Assembly: GCA_036742455.1 (NCBI GenBank)
Contig: DAINQU010000017.1
Location: 1-64,000 of the forward strand
From: CAIKZZ01 sp036742455
Lineage (GTDB): Bacteria; Pseudomonadota; Gammaproteobacteria; Steroidobacterales; Steroidobacteraceae
DNA length: 64,000 bases
Direction: 5' to 3'
Positions 7,602-16,653 of this stretch are shown in pieces. How positions within the stretch are numbered: the first letter of the stretch is position 1; each line of letters begins with the position of its first letter. The notes beneath the pieces were generated by a model. It did not search any database, had not been told where the DNA came from, and worked only from the letters and a program-made list of their open reading frames with translations. The translations under genes were made by a program, and so were the position numbers.

Positions 7602-10067
7602 TTAGGATTTATTGAATCGATAGCGAGCGCGCAGATAGACATACGCGCCATTGATGCCCAGCGGATTCGCGAAATTGTACGGAAAGGCACCACCGTACGT
7701 GCCATCGGCGGTCGTGCGATCCGGATACTTATCCAAAATATTGGTGCCACCGAGGGCGACTTCGAAGGCCGGCGTCACGGACAGATGCACGTCGGCATCA
7801 ACGCTCCATGCTGCGCCATACGTCTGCGCATTACCGCCTAGCAGCGAGGGCTGGTTCGAATCGTAGGTGAAGGCGGCCATCTCACCGAAACGGGTCGCCT
7901 GCAATCGGGCTCCCCAGAGCGAATTGGACCAATCACCGCCGAGGATCAGTTTCGTTTTGGGCGATCCGTACACGAGCGGAATCAGTACCGTCGGATCCAT
8001 CAAGGTCAGCGTGGGATCTACGCTCGCGAGCACCGACGACGTATTGCGCGCCCGATCCTCGGTCAGCGCGTTACGGTTAAAGGCAGCGCTCAGGTGCAAG
8101 GAACCGCCGAGCAGGGCGACCTCCTGACTCACCACCACGTCGATGCCCCGCGTGGTGGTATCGAGCGCGTTCGTTAGGAAGGTAACAGAACCGATATCGG
8201 ACGCTCCGGCGGCCGCCAGATAGTCGCTCACGGCCCCGCTCTGCAGCGATCCGGTGGGCGTAATTCGATCCCGAATGCGAATCTGATAGGCATCGATCGA
8301 CGCTGAAGTCCGCCCTGACCGCCACGCCAATCCGACCGTGGTATTCACGGAATGCTCCGGCTTGAGCGGAGTGGCACCGAGACCCTGTGCAATCGGATCG
8401 GAGGGCGGTAGCCACGCATTATTCTGCAAGCCGGTTCCATCACTGTTGAAATTGAGGGTCGCAAATCGGATGCCGGTTTGCGCCAACGCAGGCGCGCGGA
8501 AACTCGACGAAACCGAGGCTCGCGCGAGGAACCCGTCGGTAAATTTATACCGCAGCGAAAACTTGCCGGTCGTGGAACTGCCGTAATCACTGTAATTGGA
8601 GTATCGCGCCGCCGCACCGATCAACAGCGCCTGGTTGGCATCCCATTCACCATCCACGTAGACCGAACTCACGTGCCGGGCCAGGTGCACGGTGTCCCCC
8701 GGCCGCAAACCGGAATCGCCTTGTGCGCCGGGTGGGATCGTCTCGCCATCGGCGTTTTGGGTGTAGGACCCCGCCGCATACGACGCCGGATCGCCGGCCG
8801 AGGTGTGGTAACGCTCCTCGAGATACTCTGCGCCGGCGGACAGTTCGAGCGGGTGAGCACGGCCGATCGGCAGCGAGCGCGTGACGTCGACATTCAACGC
8901 ACGCTGCTCGGTCGTGAAATCCGCCAGATGAAATTGGGTTGGACTCGCGCTACCCAACGACGCATTTAGCGAGTGCGTAAGACCGTAGCTGAATGTGTTG
9001 TAGCCATCACGCGCACTCACGTCCCAATGCCACCCGTCGCTATCGCCACGGACACCGGCCGTGAAGGCTTGGTCTCGAGACTCATTGACGGAGATCGGCA
9101 AGAAGCCGTTCGGATAAATCGCTTCGACGTTCGACGGATCGCCCGGATAGCGGAAGAATGCTGCGCCGAGCGTGTGGCGCCAATTGAGCGTCGCCAAGCC
9201 GTAGAGCTCCGCGCCGCCGACCGGAAGCGACACCTTGGCATACAAGTTTTTGTTCTCAAGGGCCGGATCGCCCGACCGAAAGAGCACCTCGTTATCCAAA
9301 GCGAGATCCGCCGGTGTCGAATTGTAGGACGTCCAGCTCGCGCTGCTGCGACCGGCACGATTGGTCGACCCGCGGTTCTGATAATCGGCGCCGATCCGAA
9401 GCCAGCCACCGTCTCCGACGGTAAAGCCCGTGTCCGCATCGATCTGGCGATTACGACCGTCCATGATCGTCATACCCGTCGGCGCAAAATGCGTGATGTT
9501 TTCGCCTAAGTTCGCGTCAATCGATCCCGCTCCGGGACCTGACTTCAGCACGATGTTGACGACTCCCGCGATGGCGTCACTGCCGTACTGAGCACCGGCA
9601 CCGTCGCGGAGGATCTCGATGTGGTCGATGGCGCTGATCGGCAAAGCATTCAGATCCACTGCGACCGTGCCGTGGTACAAGCCCTCAAAATCCATAACAG
9701 CATTCGTATGACGGCGCTTCCCGTCGACAAGCACGAGCGTCTCGTCAGGGGCTAGCCCGCGCAGTTGTATCGCCCGCATCGCATCCGAAGTGCCGCTTGC
9801 AGACGCGCGTGGCATGTTGATCGAGGGTGACAGGGTCTGGAGAGCCTGACCCAATTCGCCGGAAACCAAGGCGGCGCGCGTCTCTTCCGGGGTGTAGACA
9901 TCAATGGGGACGGCGCTGTCGAAGACCGTACGATCACCCAACCGCGAGGCCAACACCGTCACCGTGTCGAGCGTATCGACCGGTGCTGCGGTGTCAGCGA
10001 GTGCGGCGTGTAGGGCCGCCCCAGACAAAACGACGGTCACCGCGCGGCGTACAAAAAGAGTCTTCAT
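7602..10067 (-). CDS. TonB-dependent outer-membrane receptor (1)
   Basis: An 821-residue receptor for active uptake across the outer membrane. Signal peptide about 1-24 (cleavage near ALA-D), then a TonB-box-like LDTVTVLAS, a plug domain about 40-170 (AIQLRGL, LVLVDGKR, IEILRDGAGAQYGSDAIAGVVNI) and a beta barrel ending YRFNKS. The ATG at 10067 is preferred because GAGG lies nine bases upstream; a TTG three codons earlier is less well placed. There is no N-terminal signalling extension, so sigma/anti-sigma control is unlikely. The ligand is unknown. The convergent Tat amidase may process an imported compound. Confidence 0.93.
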   Translation of the reverse strand: MKTLFVRRAVTVVLSGAALHAALADTAAPVDTLDTVTVLASRLGDRTVFDSAVPIDVYTPEETRAALVSGELGQALQTLSPSINMPRASASGTSDAMRAIQLRGLAPDETLVLVDGKRRHTNAVMDFEGLYHGTVAVDLNALPISAIDHIEILRDGAGAQYGSDAIAGVVNIVLKSGPGAGSIDANLGENITHFAPTGMTIMDGRNRQIDADTGFTVGDGGWLRIGADYQNRGSTNRAGRSSASWTSYNSTPADLALDNEVLFRSGDPALENKNLYAKVSLPVGGAELYGLATLNWRHTLGAAFFRYPGDPSNVEAIYPNGFLPISVNESRDQAFTAGVRGDSDGWHWDVSARDGYNTFSYGLTHSLNASLGSASPTQFHLADFTTEQRALNVDVTRSLPIGRAHPLELSAGAEYLEERYHTSAGDPASYAAGSYTQNADGETIPPGAQGDSGLRPGDTVHLARHVSSVYVDGEWDANQALLIGAAARYSNYSDYGSSTTGKFSLRYKFTDGFLARASVSSSFRAPALAQTGIRFATLNFNSDGTGLQNNAWLPPSDPIAQGLGATPLKPEHSVNTTVGLAWRSGRTSASIDAYQIRIRDRITPTGSLQSGAVSDYLAAAGASDIGSVTFLTNALDTTTRGIDVVVSQEVALLGGSLHLSAAFNRNALTEDRARNTSSVLASVDPTLTLMDPTVLIPLVYGSPKTKLILGGDWSNSLWGARLQATRFGEMAAFTYDSNQPSLLGGNAQTYGAAWSVDADVHLSVTPAFEVALGGTNILDKYPDRTTADGTYGGAFPYNFANPLGINGAYVYLRARYRFNKS

Positions 10068-10288
10068 CGCAAACAACCTCAGAAACGGAGCGCTCAGTCG
10101 CCCTTCATCCGAAGGCCTCGGCCGCTGAGCAGGTAGTCAGACAGTCTGCACCGACCGTCTGGCCGTCGCAATTTCGAAACGTAATAGGGTCAGAAGCGCC
10201 GAATCAGGGTCACCGTACCCCGTGATGGCCTGAACATCCTACAATCCGGGTCTGCCGCTTCCTGCAAAGCCCTGACCTAGGACTCCCC
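10068..10288. promoter_or_regulatory. Divergent intergenic region, receptor / secreted protein
   Basis: This 221-bp gap serves both flanking genes. A TACAAT -10-like hexamer lies at 10240-10245 for the rightward gene without a good -35. CAGACAGTCTG at about 10138-10148 is a short inverted repeat. No Fur-like or other named operator is evident. Confidence 0.3.
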
Positions 10289-11308
10289 ATGCCGACTGCT
10301 CCCCGTCACGCTCGGACCCTCCTGATCGCCCTGAGTCTTACCGGGCTTGGACTGACGCAGCCGGGAGTGGCGGCGGCGACGACGGAGGACGTATCGGTCC
10401 GCTGCAGTACGTTTGCGAGCCTGCAATCCCGCTACGAGCACCGCTTCGCCGCGCCGATGACGGCGTGGAGTCGGACCGAACTGGCGGATATGAAGGGTCG
10501 GCCAGTCCTCTATTTGTTTTCCGGTCCCGATATCGTCACCGCCCTTTCGCTTTTCCCCGATGCCCCGCACGTGACCCTCGTCGCCGATCAAGTCCCGGAA
10601 TACGATCTGGTTGCGCAATCCGAGGCACCCGCGCCGGGGGCGGCAGAGCGCGAATGCAAGATGTTGTCGTTCTTCGCGCAACTGGGGTACTACCGAACGC
10701 TCGACTTAAACGGTCAAGGCGGTAGCCATCCCCGATTCTTGCAACTGCTGCGGTACTCGCTCGCCTTCAGCGGCGCGACCGTCACGAACACCAGCCTTCT
10801 GACCGTTACGCCAAACGGGGGTGTAGAGACGGTCGCGACGGGGTCCGATCGAAAGCCGCAAGGAGTCCGATTCGATGCGCGCCGGCAAGACGGCAGAGCC
10901 GTCACGGTGGACTATTTGACCATAGACTTGTCGAACCGCGGCCTGCGCACCGACACGGCTGGCGCGGCATTGCTGCGCCACAGTGCGTCGGACGTACTCT
11001 TCCTGAAGTCTGCCTCACACTTGCTGCAGCACCGCAGCTTCTCGGACCTCGCCAACCTTTTGACCTCGCCGGCGGCGCCCTTCGTCGTTCAGGATGAAAC
11101 GGGTTTGCCGGTTGACCTACTGGAAAAGAATTACAACCTGACGCTGTACGGCCACTACACCGCACCTCAATCGCTGTGGGCGCACGACGCAGGCGCGAAG
11201 GCCTTCGTCGACCTCTATGCCAATCACGAAACCAAGGGTGCACTGCCGTACGTCTACGGTTATGAAAAGCGCGCGGGATCGGCGGTCGTGGTGGGGCGAC
11301 GCCGCTAG
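10289..11308 (+). CDS. Secreted protein of unknown function
   Basis: A 339-residue protein with a clear signal peptide (about 1-29, cleavage near VAA-A). The mature part starts with a single Cys (RCSTF) and a possible Tyr-rich lead. It then has a motif RPVLYLFSGPDIV followed by LFPDAPHVTLVADQVPE, and a mid region (FFAQLGYYRTLD) typical of soluble alpha/beta folds. I do not recognise a characterised family and see no obvious catalytic signature. It overlaps the 3' end of a convergent alpha/beta hydrolase gene by four bases. The periplasm is the likely location. Anything beyond that is open. Confidence 0.75.
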   Translation: MPTAPRHARTLLIALSLTGLGLTQPGVAAATTEDVSVRCSTFASLQSRYEHRFAAPMTAWSRTELADMKGRPVLYLFSGPDIVTALSLFPDAPHVTLVADQVPEYDLVAQSEAPAPGAAERECKMLSFFAQLGYYRTLDLNGQGGSHPRFLQLLRYSLAFSGATVTNTSLLTVTPNGGVETVATGSDRKPQGVRFDARRQDGRAVTVDYLTIDLSNRGLRTDTAGAALLRHSASDVLFLKSASHLLQHRSFSDLANLLTSPAAPFVVQDETGLPVDLLEKNYNLTLYGHYTAPQSLWAHDAGAKAFVDLYANHETKGALPYVYGYEKRAGSAVVVGRRR

Positions 11309-12198
11309 GACGTTGGCAACGCGTCGACGAATTGCTCAACGTCTGCGTTGAAGCGATGCGCCTCGTCGACAAACAACGCATGCCCGGCGTCTGCATAAAC
11401 AGACACGCGAGCGGTTTGTAGGTGTGCTTTTAGCGCAGCGGCTTGCGCTTCGAAGCGTGGCCGGATGGCGTATAGCACCGGGACTTGGGCGTGATAGATC
11501 GCGTCTTTGTAGTACTCACGGGGGTATGGCTTTGCCAGCAGTTCTGCGGCAACCCGTTCCGGCACCCGCAAGACCGACGCATCCACCCATTTCAGGAGCT
11601 CATCGGATGGGGGGCGAGCAAACATACTGCGGACAAACGCCAACATACGCTGCGTGCGGGTCTGCGGCTTGTGGGCGGTCTCCCCCGTCTTGGCCGGAGT
11701 GGGTTTGGGCGGCGACGCTTCACCGATCGAATTATCGATCAGCACCATCCCGCGCAAATCCGCTGGACGCGACCGTTCGACGTAATCCAGCCCTTCCATT
11801 ACGCCCAGCGACCAGCCCACCAAGACGAACGGGCCCGGTTGCACGTAGTCGACGAACTCCCGAATATCGGCAGCGCGCCGCTCCGCCGTGTGCGGCCCCT
11901 CGTAGAGGTCGGAGGATCCTTGCGAGCGCGGATCCAGCACCAAGACACGGTGATGCGCCGAGAGAGCCGTCAATTGCGCTTCAAAGATGCGCGCCGGCAT
12001 CAACCATCCCGGTACGAAAACGAGCGCGGGTTCCCCACGACCGGCTTCGAGGTAGTGCAGCCGAACGCCGTCCGTCGTGCGAAACTCATGATCCGTAATG
12101 GTCGTGGACGGGCCGCCTTGAGCGTGCGCGGTCCCGAACCCGCCGACGATCGACAGTTGTAAGAGCACTGATCCAACACTGCCCCAACGCCACCGCAC
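11305..12198 (-). CDS. Exported alpha/beta hydrolase
   Basis: A 297-residue hydrolase with a signal peptide ending GTAHA-Q. The fold signature is clear: HYLEAG then PALVFVPGW (oxyanion region), the nucleophile elbow GWSLGVMEG, and a C-terminal catalytic His in DAGHALFVDE. The acid is probably in the region before YADAGH. A GTG at 12198 is chosen because AAGGAG lies eight bases upstream; a GTG at 12207 would overlap that ribosome site. An esterase or lactonase-like role in the periplasm is likely, with no specific substrate. Its start lies only 14 bases from the divergent permease start. Confidence 0.85.
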   Translation of the reverse strand: MRWRWGSVGSVLLQLSIVGGFGTAHAQGGPSTTITDHEFRTTDGVRLHYLEAGRGEPALVFVPGWLMPARIFEAQLTALSAHHRVLVLDPRSQGSSDLYEGPHTAERRAADIREFVDYVQPGPFVLVGWSLGVMEGLDYVERSRPADLRGMVLIDNSIGEASPPKPTPAKTGETAHKPQTRTQRMLAFVRSMFARPPSDELLKWVDASVLRVPERVAAELLAKPYPREYYKDAIYHAQVPVLYAIRPRFEAQAAALKAHLQTARVSVYADAGHALFVDEAHRFNADVEQFVDALPTS

Positions 12199-12212
12199 GA
12201 GCGACACTCCTT

Positions 12213-13541
12213 ATGACCGATGCAAAACCACAACCCATTTTACGGGTGGTCGACATCATATCGCTGATTGTGGGCACAGTTGTGGGGGCTGGAATCTACA
12301 AATCACCGGCACTGGTTGCCGGCGCGCTCGCAAACCCGATGCTGATCATGGCCGCGTGGGTCGCCGGTGGAGTTGCGTCGATCATCGGCGCGCTGTGCTA
12401 CGTGGAATTGGCGACCGCCTATCCCAGTTTCGGCGGCGAGTTTCATTTTATCGGTCGCGCTTTTGGGAAAGACGTGGGCTTCATTTACGCCTGGGCGCGC
12501 TCCATCGTCATTCTGCCGGCAGCCATCGCGCTGTTCGCGGTTACGCTCGGCGACTACCTGACGCCCGTCCTGCCCTTGGGCACCCATTCCGCCACGTTGT
12601 GGGCGATCCTGATGATCGTGCTGTTGAGTGGACTCAATGCGCTGGGTGTCCGTCTGGCACGTACGGCTCAGAATATATTTGCCGTCATTGAGATTGGCAC
12701 TGTCGTGGCGATCGTGGTTGCCGGATTCGTCGGGCACCACGAGAGTGCGCCGGTGCTGGGGACCGCAACGACCCATGGGGGTGGCGTCGGCTTTGCGCTT
12801 ATCTTTGTTTTACTCACGTACGGCGGCTGGAACGAAGCAGCGTACGTCTCCGCAGAGGTCGCCGACAGTCGACGCGGCATTTTGCGCGGCGTCCTCTACG
12901 GACTCGGAACGGTCACAACGCTGTACCTGCTGATCAATGCAGCCTACTTGTGGGGGCTCGGTCAGGGCGCATTGTCGCAGTCCGCCGCACCGGCTGCAGA
13001 TCTGTTCCGGCAGGCCTTTGGACGCCACTCGGGCACGTTGTTGAGCGCAATCGTGGCCTTCTCGTGCATGAAAGCCATCAGCGCCACCATCTTTTTCGGT
13101 GCCCGCAGTAATTACGCCGTGGGACAGGATTGGCTGCTTTTTCGCTGGCTGGGGGAATGGCACCCGTGCGGGGCACCGCGCCGCGGTATCCTGGCGCTCT
13201 CCCTCCTGTCGTTGGGGTTGGTGCTCCTCTCGGCGCTCACACCGAACGGCTTTCAGGCCATCGTGGAATTCGAAGCCCCGGTGTTCTGGCTATTTATCCT
13301 CGCGACCGCACTCTCCCTGTTCGTCTTACGCGCGCGTTATGGACTGCCTGAAACCGCCTTTCCTGTCCCGCTCTATCCCGTGCTACCGGCGGTCTTTGTC
13401 CTGAGTTCGGGCGGTCTGCTCTGGTCGAGCATCGCCTACACGGGCATCGGTGCGCTCGTCGGCGTCGCCTTTCTGGCCGTCGGTTTATTTCCGCTGGCCG
13501 TCGAACACCGCCTGCGTCGGCAGACAATGCTCAAAAACTAA
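12213..13541 (+). CDS. APC-family amino acid permease (1)
   Basis: A 442-residue inner-membrane transporter with about 12 hydrophobic helices. The first helix carries IVGTVVGAGIYKSP, the unwound substrate-binding GxG region of APC transporters (as in LeuT-fold amino acid/cation symporters). Helix 6 has the TYGGWNEAAYVSAEV pattern. The substrate is probably an amino acid or amine and cannot be refined. Only a weak ribosome site precedes the ATG, and the gap to the divergent hydrolase start is 14 bp, so its promoter must lie inside that gene. The 3' end overlaps the convergent phosphatase gene by 11 bp. Confidence 0.88.
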   Translation: MTDAKPQPILRVVDIISLIVGTVVGAGIYKSPALVAGALANPMLIMAAWVAGGVASIIGALCYVELATAYPSFGGEFHFIGRAFGKDVGFIYAWARSIVILPAAIALFAVTLGDYLTPVLPLGTHSATLWAILMIVLLSGLNALGVRLARTAQNIFAVIEIGTVVAIVVAGFVGHHESAPVLGTATTHGGGVGFALIFVLLTYGGWNEAAYVSAEVADSRRGILRGVLYGLGTVTTLYLLINAAYLWGLGQGALSQSAAPAADLFRQAFGRHSGTLLSAIVAFSCMKAISATIFFGARSNYAVGQDWLLFRWLGEWHPCGAPRRGILALSLLSLGLVLLSALTPNGFQAIVEFEAPVFWLFILATALSLFVLRARYGLPETAFPVPLYPVLPAVFVLSSGGLLWSSIAYTGIGALVGVAFLAVGLFPLAVEHRLRRQTMLKN

Positions 13542-14757
13542 CGCGAACGATCGAGAAGTCGTCGTCCAGAGGACCTTCGCCGTGGCGTTGGCGCGCCCAG
13601 TCAAACAGATCCGAGAGTCCGCTCGGGCGCGTACCCGCTGCTGACATAAACCGCTCAAAGTCCTCGAAGGTTCCTTCCTCACCGGTGGTGGATCGGATCT
13701 CAAAACAGCCATCACACAGCACCAATAACGTCGCGCCCTCCGGGACCTCGACGGAATGAGCTGTGTAAGGGACGTCTTCCATCACCCCCACAATCAATCC
13801 CGGTGCGCGCAATTGTGTCGTCGGGTGCACCCCGTTGACTTCGGCCGGCCCGAGCAGCAGCGCCGGCGGATGTCCTCCGCTGGCGTGGGTGAGTGTGCGG
13901 GTGGAGCGCCGATATACGCCGTACCACAACGTAAAGTACATATCGTTGTGGCGCTCACACAGGAACGCATTGCTGACACCGGACAGGACGGCGGCCGCAT
14001 CGCGAAAATCCACACCCGCGAGGCCCTGGCTGCGAATCACGTTGATCGCCGTAACCGCCAGTAAGCAGGCGCCGACGCCGTGGCCGCAGACGTCCAGGAG
14101 ATAGACCGCGAAGTGGTCGTCGTCCACCCAGTGGTAGCCAAAGGCGTCCCCGCCCAGTTCGGTGGAAGGCTGGTAAAACCAATCCACCCGCAACGGCGTC
14201 TCGAGCGGGGTCGGGAAACTCGAGCGTACGTAACGGAATGCCTCGTCCAGCTCGTGATCAAGCCGCTTTTGGGTTCGAACCAAGAGGTCTTTTTCGTCCT
14301 GCAGTTGTTTGACTCGCAGGGCATCAAGATCGCGCAATCGCTTTTTATCAATGGAAGATGTGACGCGTGCACGCAGTAGCGTGGGATTGTAGGTCTTGGG
14401 GAGATAATCCTCGGCGCCCGCCTCAATGCACTTCACGGCCGTGTCGATCTGTTCCGTGCTGGAAATGACGATTACGGGCAGACGTTGCAACGAGGGCGTC
14501 TCTTTCATGATGAGCAATAACTCAAGGCCACTCATCACCGGCATTTCGATGTCGAGCAACATGACATCGAATTCCTCGACACGAATTCGCTCGAGCGCTT
14601 CCTGACCATTCGCCGCTTCCGCGGTCGTTTGTACCCCCAATTCCTTCAACGAACGAATCAGTGCCAATCGCATCAAGCGACTGTCATCCACGACGAGTAC
14701 TCGCGCGGACGCCAACAAGGCGGCTGACGTCGGGGTCGTATCGGTCGGATCTACCAT
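13531..14757 (-). CDS. Response regulator with PP2C/SpoIIE-type phosphatase output
   Basis: A 408-residue protein. Residues 17-135 are an intact receiver (acidic VDD 23-25, phospho-Asp69 in MLLDIEMP, Lys121 in YLPKT). Residues 136-176 are a charged coiled-coil linker. Residues 190-405 form a PP2C-like RsbU/SpoIIE phosphatase with metal motifs LGGDAFGY, LLDVCGHGVGA, a SGGHPPALL loop, LCDGCFE and LDDDFSIV. Such enzymes usually dephosphorylate a STAS anti-anti-sigma factor, freeing a sigma factor or controlling secretion or biofilm pathways; no partner lies in the window. It is the last gene of the che operon, overlapping the preceding gene by seven bases, with GGAG eight bases before the ATG. 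It is the likely output. Confidence 0.92.
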   Translation of the reverse strand: MVDPTDTTPTSAALLASARVLVVDDSRLMRLALIRSLKELGVQTTAEAANGQEALERIRVEEFDVMLLDIEMPVMSGLELLLIMKETPSLQRLPVIVISSTEQIDTAVKCIEAGAEDYLPKTYNPTLLRARVTSSIDKKRLRDLDALRVKQLQDEKDLLVRTQKRLDHELDEAFRYVRSSFPTPLETPLRVDWFYQPSTELGGDAFGYHWVDDDHFAVYLLDVCGHGVGACLLAVTAINVIRSQGLAGVDFRDAAAVLSGVSNAFLCERHNDMYFTLWYGVYRRSTRTLTHASGGHPPALLLGPAEVNGVHPTTQLRAPGLIVGVMEDVPYTAHSVEVPEGATLLVLCDGCFEIRSTTGEEGTFEDFERFMSAAGTRPSGLSDLFDWARQRHGEGPLDDDFSIVRVSF

Positions 14758-15167
14758 CGTGGGGTCTCCGTGGTCGGCGCGCAGGCAACGCGCGGACGCA
14801 AGGCTATCAATCGTGAAAGTTTGCCGACGAGCGTGAGCCCATCAACCGGCTTTAGCAGATAATCCCGAACCCGCATGCGAGCGGCCGCTGCGAGCGTGGT
14901 GGGCGCAGCATTTGCCGTGAGCATCACCACGGGCGTCTCGGCGAGCGCCGCGTCGGCGCGCAGATGGCCCAAAAACTCGAGCCCATCCATGGTCGGCATA
15001 TTGTAGTCGAGCAGAATCAGGTCTGCCGGCGCCTCTGCCAGTCGACGCAACGCGTCGGCACCGTCTGCCGCTTCGCGGATAGTGCAGTCGTACGCCAACA
15101 GCAGGCCAACGAGCGCGCGGCGCTGCAAACTGCTGTCATCCACAATGAGTATGTCCGGTCGCTTCAC
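14751..15167 (-). CDS. CheY-like single-domain response regulator
   Basis: A 138-residue receiver with no output domain: acidic DD near the start (LIVDDSS), phospho-Asp54 in LLDYNMP, Thr in MLTANA and Lys105 in YLLKPVDG. Start GTG 15167 gives a GTGA overlap with the preceding gene, as at the other junctions of this operon; a GTG at 15179 is also open. It may act as phosphate sink, as carrier to the phosphatase, or as a diffusible output like CheY. No FliM-type motor target is in the window. A short Pro/Thr tail (CAPTTETPRW) follows the receiver. Confidence 0.9.
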   Translation of the reverse strand: MKRPDILIVDDSSLQRRALVGLLLAYDCTIREAADGADALRRLAEAPADLILLDYNMPTMDGLEFLGHLRADAALAETPVVMLTANAAPTTLAAAARMRVRDYLLKPVDGLTLVGKLSRLIALRPRVACAPTTETPRW

Positions 15168-15613
15168 GTCGCCAACCACTCCAATTCAATCGCCGCAGTG
15201 CCCAGCCGAGCGTGAAACGACGCGAGGCATCGCGCCGTGTTTCCAGAGGGCGTCGCCTCTTCCGGCGTGCCGATGCTCACGGCAACGCCGGATCGTTCGA
15301 TCAAACCCGCTAAACGGCCTACGACCACATTCAATGTTTCGGCGATCGCATCCCGGCATTCCGCCGCGGTGGGCGCAGGCGCGGCGCTACCGGTAATCGC
15401 CTGGTAGAGACACCGCGCCGCATCGGGATCCGCACGCAAACGCACCCGATGCCGTTGGTTTCCCACCTCAATCGGAAGGTCAGCGGCCCGCGCGTCGCGC
15501 CCGCTGACAGCACTCTCAGCGTCGACGATGACTGGCAGGCCCCACGCATCGACCAACACGGCGCCAACACTGCGATGGAGGGCTGCCGACGCGGCACTCG
15601 GATCGTCGATCAC
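15164..15613 (-). CDS. CheX/CheC-family chemotaxis phosphatase
   Basis: A 149-residue protein from a GTG that overlaps the cheB stop as GTGA. The diagnostic feature is Asp88-x3-Glu92-x2-Asn95 (DAIAETLN) with Pro117, 22 positions after the Asn. This matches the CheC/CheX/FliY signature, whose Glu and Asn act on CheY-phosphate. The surrounding VVVGRLAGLIE helix and weakly conserved beta strands fit the fold. Overall similarity is low, so the call rests on motif and context between cheB and a CheY. It probably speeds dephosphorylation of the single-domain receiver and/or the receiver-phosphatase. Confidence 0.72.
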   Translation of the reverse strand: MIDDPSAASAALHRSVGAVLVDAWGLPVIVDAESAVSGRDARAADLPIEVGNQRHRVRLRADPDAARCLYQAITGSAAPAPTAAECRDAIAETLNVVVGRLAGLIERSGVAVSIGTPEEATPSGNTARCLASFHARLGTAAIELEWLAT

Positions 15614-16653
15614 GCGCCACCTCGCCGCGAGACGGCCGCGAGTATGGCCTCGCCCATTGCCTCCAGGGGCACTACGCTCTCGGCGGCGCCCAATTTGATG
15701 GCCGCCTGCGGCATTCCGAATACGACGCAGGAGTCTTGAGACTCCACGAGCGTGGCCCCACCGGCATCCCGAATCATCGACAGACCCCGGGCACCGTCGT
15801 ATCCCATCCCGGTGAGTAGGACGCCGACGGCATCGGCCCCCACGTGTTCTGCGACGGATCGGAACAGGACATCCACCGAGGGACGACAATGATTCACAGG
15901 CGGTGACTGAATCGTTCGCAAGCGCAATCCCGAGGAACTGCGCGCAACCGTGATGTGGTAATCACCGGGCGCGATCAAACAAAGCCCCGGACGCAATACG
16001 TCACCGTCTTCGGCCTCGCGCACCTCAAACGGGGTGAGGCGATTGAGATGTTCGGCCATGACTCGCGAAAAATGTGCCGGGATATGCTGGACAACGACGA
16101 TCGGTGGACCGTCAGCGGGCAATTGCGGGAGTAGGTACCGCAAGGCCTCCACACCACCGGTGGAGGCACCGATGACGACCAACCGATGCTGAGCGACGGG
16201 GGAAACCGGCCGTTGTCCGGTAGGCCGTTGCGCTACGCGGTGCCGATGCTTCGATCCCGCCACCGCGTGTACTTGCGCCGTGAGCCGGCGGGACAGCTCC
16301 GCGACGCCGTGCCGACCCTCCGGCTTTTGAATCACCTCAACGGCACCCGCCTCCAGCGCTTCCAGCGCCAGGGCGGACCCTGCGGGCGTGACATTGCTGA
16401 CGACAATCACGGGCACCGGGTGGTGCTCCATGAGGATGCGTAGGAACGTAATGCCGTCCATCAGAGGCATCTGCAGATCCAGAGTCACGACGTCTGGAGA
16501 CAGCGCTAAGATCTGCTCCCGCGCTCGATAGGCATCCTCCGCGACGCCGACAACTTCAATCGAGGTGTCGTGCGCCAACGCATCAACGATCGCGCGTCGG
16601 GCCAATGCCGAATCGTCGACGACGAGCACGCGTATGGGGGACGGCGAGTTCAT
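15610..16653 (-). CDS. cheB: CheB methylesterase response regulator
   Basis: A 347-residue protein, the normal length for CheB. N-terminal receiver (acidic VDD 11-14, phospho-Asp59 in TLDLQMP, Lys110 in VIQKP), a basic linker about 134-152, and the C-terminal methylesterase/deamidase with triad Ser164 (GASTGG), His190 (QHIPAHF) and Asp286 (GMGYDGA). It removes methyl groups from receptor glutamates for adaptation, opposing the adjacent CheR. It overlaps cheR and the cheX-like gene by four bases each. Confidence 0.97.
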   Translation of the reverse strand: MNSPSPIRVLVVDDSALARRAIVDALAHDTSIEVVGVAEDAYRAREQILALSPDVVTLDLQMPLMDGITFLRILMEHHPVPVIVVSNVTPAGSALALEALEAGAVEVIQKPEGRHGVAELSRRLTAQVHAVAGSKHRHRVAQRPTGQRPVSPVAQHRLVVIGASTGGVEALRYLLPQLPADGPPIVVVQHIPAHFSRVMAEHLNRLTPFEVREAEDGDVLRPGLCLIAPGDYHITVARSSSGLRLRTIQSPPVNHCRPSVDVLFRSVAEHVGADAVGVLLTGMGYDGARGLSMIRDAGGATLVESQDSCVVFGMPQAAIKLGAAESVVPLEAMGEAILAAVSRRGGA

